Source: Streptomyces sp. AA1529
GTDB lineage: Bacteria; Actinomycetota; Actinomycetes; Streptomycetales; Streptomycetaceae
Length of the DNA stretch: 64,000 nt
Direction: 5' to 3'
Assembly: GCF_000280905.1 (NCBI RefSeq)
Contig: NZ_ALAP01000009.1
Coordinates: forward strand, 1 to 64,000
Position 1 is the first letter of the stretch. Each line of letters opens with the position of its first letter. Below are positions 56,118-61,215 of this stretch, in pieces. The position numbers were made by a program, and so were the translations under genes. The notes under the pieces were generated by a model. The model saw only the letters and a list, made by a program, of their open reading frames with translations. It ran no database searches and was not told the origin of the DNA.

Positions 56118-56134
56118 TGAATCATCTGATTTAT
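56118..56134. promoter_or_regulatory. AT-rich palindrome AATCA-TC-TGATT before the fusion genes
   Basis: TGAATCATCTGATTTAT contains the perfect palindrome AATCA-TC-TGATT (56120-56131). It lies about 55-70 bases before the minus-strand start at 56064. TGATTTAT (56127-56134) is identical to an 8-mer at 41762-41769. It is a likely promoter or operator element. Confidence 0.5.
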
Positions 56135-56292
56135 CCCATACGTCGGACGAGGGCACATCCCGGCGCCGTCCCGTCACCCGCCCCGCCGCCGTACGGTCCC
56201 CCGTCCCGTCCTCCGCGCCGCCCGACCGGAACCGGCCCGCAGCGCCGTTCTCGCGCCGCCCCGGAACGCCGCCGCCCCGGCGCCCGCGGACC

Positions 56293-57066
56293 TCAGCCCG
56301 GCAGCCGCCGGAAAACACTGCGCGGCAGATGCCGCAGCACGCTCATCACCGGGCCCAGCGCGGCCGGCACCCACACCGTCCGCGCCCGGCGCCGCACCCC
56401 CTGCTCGATCGCCTCCGCCACCGCGCCCGGCGTGGTGGCCAGCGGCGCGGGCGTGCGCCCCGCCGTCATCCGGGTGTGCACGAATCCGGGCCGCACCACC
56501 AGCACATGCGCCCCCGAGCCGTGCAGCGCGTCCCCCAGGCCCTGCGCGAACGCGTCCAGCCCCGCCTTGCTGGATCCGTAGAGGAAGTTGGCCCGCCGCG
56601 CCCGCTCCCCGGCGACCGAGGAGAGCACCACCAGCGACCCGTGCCCCTGGGCGCGCAGCGCCTTCGCGCACACCAGTCCGGAGGAGACGGCGCCGGTGTA
56701 GTTCGTCCGGGTGAGGCGCACGGCCGCCATCGGGTCCTGCTCGTCGCGGAACTGCTCGCCCAGCACCCCGAAGGCGAGCAGGACCAGGTCGATGTCGCCT
56801 TCCGCGAAGACCTTCTCCAGCACCTCCTCGTGCGTCTCGGGGGCCAGTGCGTCGAACGGGACCGTGCGCACGGCGACCTCCGCGCCGTGCGCCGCCGCCT
56901 CCTCCCGGAGCCCGGCCGCCGCCGCGTCCAGCCCCGGCCCCGGCCGCCCCGCGAGCCAGACCGTGCGGGCCCGGCGGGCCATGAAGCGGCGCACGGCCGC
57001 CAGCGCGATCTCGGACGTGCCGCCCAGGACGAGCAGCGACTGCGGGGAACCGAACGCGTCCTTCAT
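56293..57066 (-). CDS. dprE2: decaprenylphosphoryl-2-keto-ribose reductase, DprE2-like SDR
   Basis: A 257-residue short-chain dehydrogenase. The cofactor motif is LLVLGGTSEIALAAV, and LLAFGVLGEQFRDEQDP and LSSVAGERARRANF follow. Tyr and Lys of the catalytic YGSSKAG are present, and the end VLRHLPRSVFRRLPG closely resembles mycobacterial DprE2. That enzyme reduces the 2-keto intermediate from DprE1 with NADH to give decaprenylphosphoryl-arabinose. It follows dprE1 on the same strand after 154 bp. The ATG at 57066 is taken because it matches the family N-terminus; the frame extends upstream. Confidence 0.9.
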   Translation of the reverse strand: MKDAFGSPQSLLVLGGTSEIALAAVRRFMARRARTVWLAGRPGPGLDAAAAGLREEAAAHGAEVAVRTVPFDALAPETHEEVLEKVFAEGDIDLVLLAFGVLGEQFRDEQDPMAAVRLTRTNYTGAVSSGLVCAKALRAQGHGSLVVLSSVAGERARRANFLYGSSKAGLDAFAQGLGDALHGSGAHVLVVRPGFVHTRMTAGRTPAPLATTPGAVAEAIEQGVRRRARTVWVPAALGPVMSVLRHLPRSVFRRLPG

Positions 57067-57220
57067 GTGTGCTCCAAGGTGTTCTTCCGGGATGCCGGTT
57101 CGGAAAGCGCGGGGCCGGGGTGCGCGGAGCCCGCCGGATGCGCCGAACGTGGCCTGCGCCGTGCGGGGACGCGCCGTGCCGGAGCCCGCGGGGCGGGGAG
57201 ATGTCCGGGCGGGCGCGGGG

Positions 57221-58627
57221 TCACAGGGCCAGCCGCCGGGCCAGGTCCGAGGTGAAGACGCCGCGCGGGTCCAGCCGGGCGCGCAGCTCACGGAAGTCGG
57301 CCAGCCGCGGATACATCCCCGCCAGCAGCTCGGGCCGCATGCGCGCGTCCTTGGCCAGGTACAGCCGTCCCCCGGCCAGCGCGACCTCCTCGTCCAGCAG
57401 ATCGAGGAAGTCCGCCAGCCCCGGCAGCCCGGTCGGAATGTCCAGCGCCAGCGTCCAGCCCTCCGCGGGGAAGGAGAGCCACCCCGGGTCCCCGGCGCCG
57501 AACCGCTTGAGGACGGCGAGGAAGGAGGGGCAGGAGCGGCGCGAGATCAGCCGCACGATGCGGCGCAGCGCGTCGTCGTGCTCCCGCCCCACCACGCACT
57601 GCCACTGCACGAACCCCGCGCTGCCGTAGACCCGGTTCCAGTGCGGCAGCCCGTCCAGCGGGTGGAAGAAGGAGGCGAGCCGCTGGAGTTCGCCCCTCCG
57701 GCGGCGCGGCGCCTTGTGGTACCAGAACTTGTTGAAGGCCGAGACCGTACTGCCGCGCAGCAGCCCGCCGGGCACGGTGCGCGGCGCGGGCGGCAGCTGC
57801 CCGGGCCGGAAGGCCAGCGGGTCCCTGCGCGCCGCGCGGGCCGCCCGCCCCGGCCCCTGCAGCGCGGCCAGCGGTGCGTGGTCGCCGCGGGTCAGCACGG
57901 CCCGTCCCGCCGCCGTGCCGCGCGCCAGCAGGTCGATCCAGGCCACCGAGTAGCGGTGGCGGTGGTCGCTCGCGGTCAGCGTGGCCAGCAGCGCGTCCAG
58001 GTCCGGGAGCCGCTCGGTGTCCACCGCCATCAGCGACGTCTCCACCGGCAGCAGCCGCACCGTCGCGCTCAGCACCAGCCCGGTCAGGCCCATTCCGCCC
58101 GCCGTGGCGTCGAACAGTTCGGTGCCCGGCACGACCGTCCGCACCTGCCCGTCCGCCGTCAGCAGCTCCAGGGAGCGCACATGGCGGCTGAAGGAGCCCG
58201 AGAGGTGGTGGTTCTTGCCGTGGATGTCCGCGCCGATCGCGCCGCCGACCGTCACATAGCGGGTCCCCGGGGTCACCGGTACGAACCAGCCCAGCGGGAG
58301 CAGGACCGTCATCAGCCGGTGCAGACTGACCCCCGCCTCGCAGGTCACTGTCCCCTCGGCCGCGTCGACCGCCAGCACCCGGTCCAGCCCCGTGGTGTCC
58401 AGGACGGTGCCGCCCGCGTTCTGCGCGGCGTCCCCGTAGGCCCGGCCCAGGCCGCGCGGGATGCTGCCGCGCGCCCCGCACTCCAGGACCGCCGCCACCG
58501 CCTCCTGGCGGGTGCGCGGCCGCAGCACCCGGGCACCGGTGGGGGCGGTGCCGCCCCAGCCGGTCAGCAGCCGGGCGCTGCGGTCGGGCGCTGCGGACTC
58601 GTCGCGCTGGAGGTGCTGAGCGGGCAT
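57221..58627 (-). CDS. dprE1: decaprenylphosphoryl-ribose 2-oxidase, DprE1-like
   Basis: A 468-residue FAD-dependent oxidase. The FAD-binding part includes RGLGRAYGDAAQN and TVGGAIGADIHGKNHHLSGS, with the DIHGKNHH run conserved in mycobacterial DprE1. The substrate domain has STVSAFNKFWYHK, and YLAKDAR near residue 426 holds the catalytic lysine. It oxidises C2 of decaprenylphosphoryl-ribose, the first epimerisation step, followed by DprE2. The residue matching M. tuberculosis Cys387 (in NICVDFP) is Ala394 here (LALDIP), so covalent benzothiazinone attack should fail. It is divergent from the PAP2-ubiA-gtrA operon. Confidence 0.92.
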   Translation of the reverse strand: MPAQHLQRDESAAPDRSARLLTGWGGTAPTGARVLRPRTRQEAVAAVLECGARGSIPRGLGRAYGDAAQNAGGTVLDTTGLDRVLAVDAAEGTVTCEAGVSLHRLMTVLLPLGWFVPVTPGTRYVTVGGAIGADIHGKNHHLSGSFSRHVRSLELLTADGQVRTVVPGTELFDATAGGMGLTGLVLSATVRLLPVETSLMAVDTERLPDLDALLATLTASDHRHRYSVAWIDLLARGTAAGRAVLTRGDHAPLAALQGPGRAARAARRDPLAFRPGQLPPAPRTVPGGLLRGSTVSAFNKFWYHKAPRRRRGELQRLASFFHPLDGLPHWNRVYGSAGFVQWQCVVGREHDDALRRIVRLISRRSCPSFLAVLKRFGAGDPGWLSFPAEGWTLALDIPTGLPGLADFLDLLDEEVALAGGRLYLAKDARMRPELLAGMYPRLADFRELRARLDPRGVFTSDLARRLAL

Positions 58628-58778
58628 GGACGTGACGGTAAGCGCCAGGAAAAGCCCGGCGCAGGAGGCGGTGCCGGTGGCGTCGCCGGTGTCGCCGAAA
58701 GGTCGCTGAAAGGGTGAAACGACGTGTGTCGGCTCGCGGCTCGGCCTGCGGCGGCGCCGGGCGCGGCAGAGTCGGAGC
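58628..58778. promoter_or_regulatory. shared region between dprE1 and the PAP2-ubiA-gtrA operon
   Basis: This 151-bp gap must hold divergent promoters for two halves of one pathway. It contains the direct repeats GGCGTCGCCGGTGTCGCCG and AAAGGTCGCTGAAAGGGTG, but no clear -35/-10 pair. The TGATTT element found before other operons of the locus is absent. Confidence 0.3.
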
Positions 58779-59351
58779 GTGGCAGCGAAAGCGGTACGAC
58801 AGTGGGAGCGGCGGCTGTTGTGCGCTCTGGGCGACTGCGCGGCCGACGCCCGGGTGGCCGGCGCCGCCCGCGTACTGTCCTGGAGCGGGGAGCACGCGGC
58901 CGTCTGGCTGCTGGTCGGACTCGCCGGCGCCGCCACGGACCGTACGCAGCGGGAGCGCTGGCTCCGGGGCACCGGGCTCGTGGGTGCCGCGCAGCTGGCC
59001 AGCATGGGGATCAAGCGGGTCGTGCGCCGCCCGCGCCCCGAGCCGGCGGGCCGCGCCCCGCTCGTACGGACAGCCGGGCGGCACTCCTTCCCCAGTTCGC
59101 ACGCCGCCTCCTCCGGCGCGGCGGCGCTGGCCCTGGGCGGACTGCGGTACGGGACGCCGCTGGCCGCGCTGGCCGCGCTGATCTGCGTCTCCCGGCTGGT
59201 CGCCGGTGTGCACCACCCCTCGGACGTGGTGGCGGGCGCGGCCCTGGGCGCGCTGGTCGTCCGGCTGGGCGGGGCCGCCCGGCCGCAGGGCGCGCAGCAC
59301 CCGGCCCCGCCCGGCTCCGCCGCGCGGGGTGCGGAGGGGGCGGCCGGATGA
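58779..59351 (+). CDS. PAP2-family phosphatase (decaprenylphosphoryl-phosphoribose phosphatase-like)
   Basis: A 190-residue membrane phosphatase. The three PAP2 motifs are present: KRVVRRPRP, PSSHAASS, and SRLVAGVHHPSDV with the catalytic histidines. Four or so hydrophobic segments surround them. Its position just before ubiA, as with Rv3807c beside Rv3806c in M. tuberculosis, suggests it removes the 5-phosphate from decaprenylphosphoryl-5-phosphoribose. The start is GTG 58779 with GGAG a few bases before it. The stop overlaps the ubiA start (ATGA). Confidence 0.87.
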   Translation: MAAKAVRQWERRLLCALGDCAADARVAGAARVLSWSGEHAAVWLLVGLAGAATDRTQRERWLRGTGLVGAAQLASMGIKRVVRRPRPEPAGRAPLVRTAGRHSFPSSHAASSGAAALALGGLRYGTPLAALAALICVSRLVAGVHHPSDVVAGAALGALVVRLGGAARPQGAQHPAPPGSAARGAEGAAG

Positions 59352-60430
59352 CCGAACGCTCCACACTGGCCGGCTCCCCCGGGCACCGGGGGACCACCCA
59401 GGACCCCGGCGCCGGGCCGAGCGCCGGGCAGGCGGCGGAACCGGCAGCCGGGCAGAGCGCCGGGCCCACCACCGGACCGGCCGCCGGGCCGGCTTCCGAG
59501 CCGCGCCGCGCCGGCCGCGCCGGTCCGGCCGCCGGGCAGCCGGCCGGATTCGCCGGCACCCTCCCCGGCGGGCTGCTGCTGACCGTACGGCCCCGGCAGT
59601 GGGTGAAGAACCTCCTCGTCCTCGCCGCGCCCGCCGCCGCCGGAGAGCTGGCGGCGGTGCACACGGTGCTCGCGCTCGCCCTCGTCTTCGCCCTGTTCAC
59701 CGCGGCAGCGGCGGCTGTCTACCTGCTCAACGACGCCCGGGACGCGGAGGCGGACCGGGCCCACCCCGACAAGTGCCGCCGCCCCGTGGCCGCCGGAACC
59801 GTGCCGGTGCCGCTCGCCTACGCACTCGGCACCCTGCTCGCCCTGGCCTCGACCACGGCCGCCGCGCTGTTGTGCAACACCGGGACCGCTGCGCTGCTCG
59901 CCGGCTACGTGCTCATGCAGATCGCCTACTGCCTGCGGCTCAAGCGGGTCCTGGTCGTCGACCTGGCCGTGGTGACCGCCGGGTTCGTGATGCGCGCCAT
60001 GTCCGGCGGGCTGGCGCTGGGCATTCCCCTCTCCCGCTGGTTCCTGATCACCGCCGGGTTCGGCGCGCTGTTCATGGTGGCGGGCAAGCGCTACTCGGAG
60101 GCGCTGCTGATGGGCGAGGGCGAGGGCGGCACCCGGGCACTGCTGCGCGAGTACACCGTCGGCTACCTGCGCTTCGTCTGGCAGCTCGCCGCCGGGGCCG
60201 CGGTGCTCGCCTACTGCCTGTGGGCGCTGGAAGACGGTACCGGCGCCGGGGCCACGCTGTGCCGGCAGCTCTCCATGGTGCCGCTGATCCTGGCGGTGCT
60301 GCGGTACGCCGTCTTCACCGACCGCGGCGCGTCCGGCTCCCCCGAGGACGTCCTGCTGCGCGACCGTCCGCTGGCGGTCACCGCACTGTGCTGGGCGGCG
60401 CTGTACGGGCTGTCGGTCGCGGGGATGTAG
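59348..60430 (+). CDS. ubiA: decaprenyl-phosphate phosphoribosyltransferase, UbiA family
   Basis: A 360-residue polytopic protein. About 70 low-complexity residues with Ala-Gly-Pro repeats precede LLLTVRPRQWVKNLLVLAAP. The first Asp-rich motif NDARDAEADRAHPDKCRRP starts at residue 128 and matches mycobacterial UbiA (Rv3806c). It includes the Lys/Arg residues thought to bind PRPP phosphates. The second motif region is near LVVDLAVVTAGFVMRAMSGG. About eight helices follow. It joins phosphoribose from PRPP to polyprenyl phosphate, the first step toward decaprenylphosphoryl-arabinose. It is translationally coupled to the PAP2 gene. Confidence 0.92.
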   Translation: MTERSTLAGSPGHRGTTQDPGAGPSAGQAAEPAAGQSAGPTTGPAAGPASEPRRAGRAGPAAGQPAGFAGTLPGGLLLTVRPRQWVKNLLVLAAPAAAGELAAVHTVLALALVFALFTAAAAAVYLLNDARDAEADRAHPDKCRRPVAAGTVPVPLAYALGTLLALASTTAAALLCNTGTAALLAGYVLMQIAYCLRLKRVLVVDLAVVTAGFVMRAMSGGLALGIPLSRWFLITAGFGALFMVAGKRYSEALLMGEGEGGTRALLREYTVGYLRFVWQLAAGAAVLAYCLWALEDGTGAGATLCRQLSMVPLILAVLRYAVFTDRGASGSPEDVLLRDRPLAVTALCWAALYGLSVAGM

Positions 60431-60546
60431 ACCGTGCGCGACCGCGGGGTCCGGCGCCGTACGCGTCGGCGGGGTCCGGCGCCGCGCGCGTCCCGGTGGC
60501 CCGGAGCCGTGCGTGCCGGAGCGGCCGGGCGCCGGAGGGGGCGGCG

Positions 60547-61167
60547 GTGAGGGCGCGGAGTGCCCCCGTCTCCCGGATGCCGCCGCGGCTCCGCGCGTTC
60601 TGCGCGGAGCTCGCCGGATTCGCCGCCGTCGGTGTCTTCGCCTTCCTCGCGGACCTCGGCGGCTTCCTGTGGCTGCGCGGACCCGTCGGGATGGACCCGA
60701 TGTACGCCAAGGCCCTGTCCTTCGTGGCGGGCGTCGCCGTCGCCTACACGGGCAACGCGCTGGGCCCCTACCGGCTGCGCGGGCGCCGGGTGGCCGGGGG
60801 TTGGCGGAGGTTCGGCGTCTTCGTGCTGGTCAACGCGGCGGGCGGGGCCGTGCAGCTGGGCTGCCTCGGCGTCTCGCGGCAGCTGCTGGGACTGACCTCC
60901 GCCCTCGCCGATGTCGTCTCCGGCGCCGGAGTGGGCCTGGTGCTGGGCACCGCCGTGCGGTTCTGGGGGACCCGCACCCTCGTCTTCTCCGGTACACGGG
61001 GCCCGGTGCGTACGACCGGCCGCACCCCGGCCGCCGGGTCTCCTGCCTCCGGCCCGTCCGCCGCCCTCGGTCCGGACGGTGCGTCCGGCCCGGACGGTGC
61101 GCCCGGTCCGGACGGTGCGCCGGCGCGGGAACGGTCGAGGGTCGACGGCGGGGCGGGGGCCGGGTGA
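60547..61167 (+). CDS. GtrA-family membrane protein (Rv3789-like)
   Basis: A 206-residue protein. Four hydrophobic segments (AGFAAVGVFAFLADLGGFL, MYAKALSFVAGVAVAYTGN, FGVFVLVNAAGGAVQLGCL, ADVVSGAGVGLVLGTAVRF) form a GtrA domain with the family's typical WGTRTLVF near its end. Mycobacterial Rv3789, a GtrA protein in the dprE region, helps deliver decaprenylphosphoryl-arabinose or recruit arabinosyltransferase. The tail of about 65 residues carries three 18-bp repeats encoding Gly-Pro-Asp-Gly-Ala-Ser/Pro (61069-61122). GTG 60547 has GGAGGGG upstream; ATG 60577 is an alternative. It ends 48 bp from the convergent FtsK-like gene. Confidence 0.85.
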   Translation: MRARSAPVSRMPPRLRAFCAELAGFAAVGVFAFLADLGGFLWLRGPVGMDPMYAKALSFVAGVAVAYTGNALGPYRLRGRRVAGGWRRFGVFVLVNAAGGAVQLGCLGVSRQLLGLTSALADVVSGAGVGLVLGTAVRFWGTRTLVFSGTRGPVRTTGRTPAAGSPASGPSAALGPDGASGPDGAPGPDGAPARERSRVDGGAGAG

Positions 61168-61215
61168 CGGAGGCCCGCCCGCCCCGGGACCCACTCGCCG
61201 CCGGACTCGCGGTGC

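Noticed and set aside
51428..56158. A single 1576-codon gene covering both GT2-TagF paralogues
   Set aside because: The upstream half in this frame is Arg/Pro-rich with no motifs, while a shifted frame there encodes a complete GT2-TagF protein. The real start of the downstream gene is ATG 53710.
57596..57598. Cys344 in WQCVV of DprE1 as the benzothiazinone target cysteine
   Set aside because: It lies about 120 residues from the C-terminus, whereas the target cysteine is about 75 from the end within a WNICVDFP segment. That segment has alanine here.
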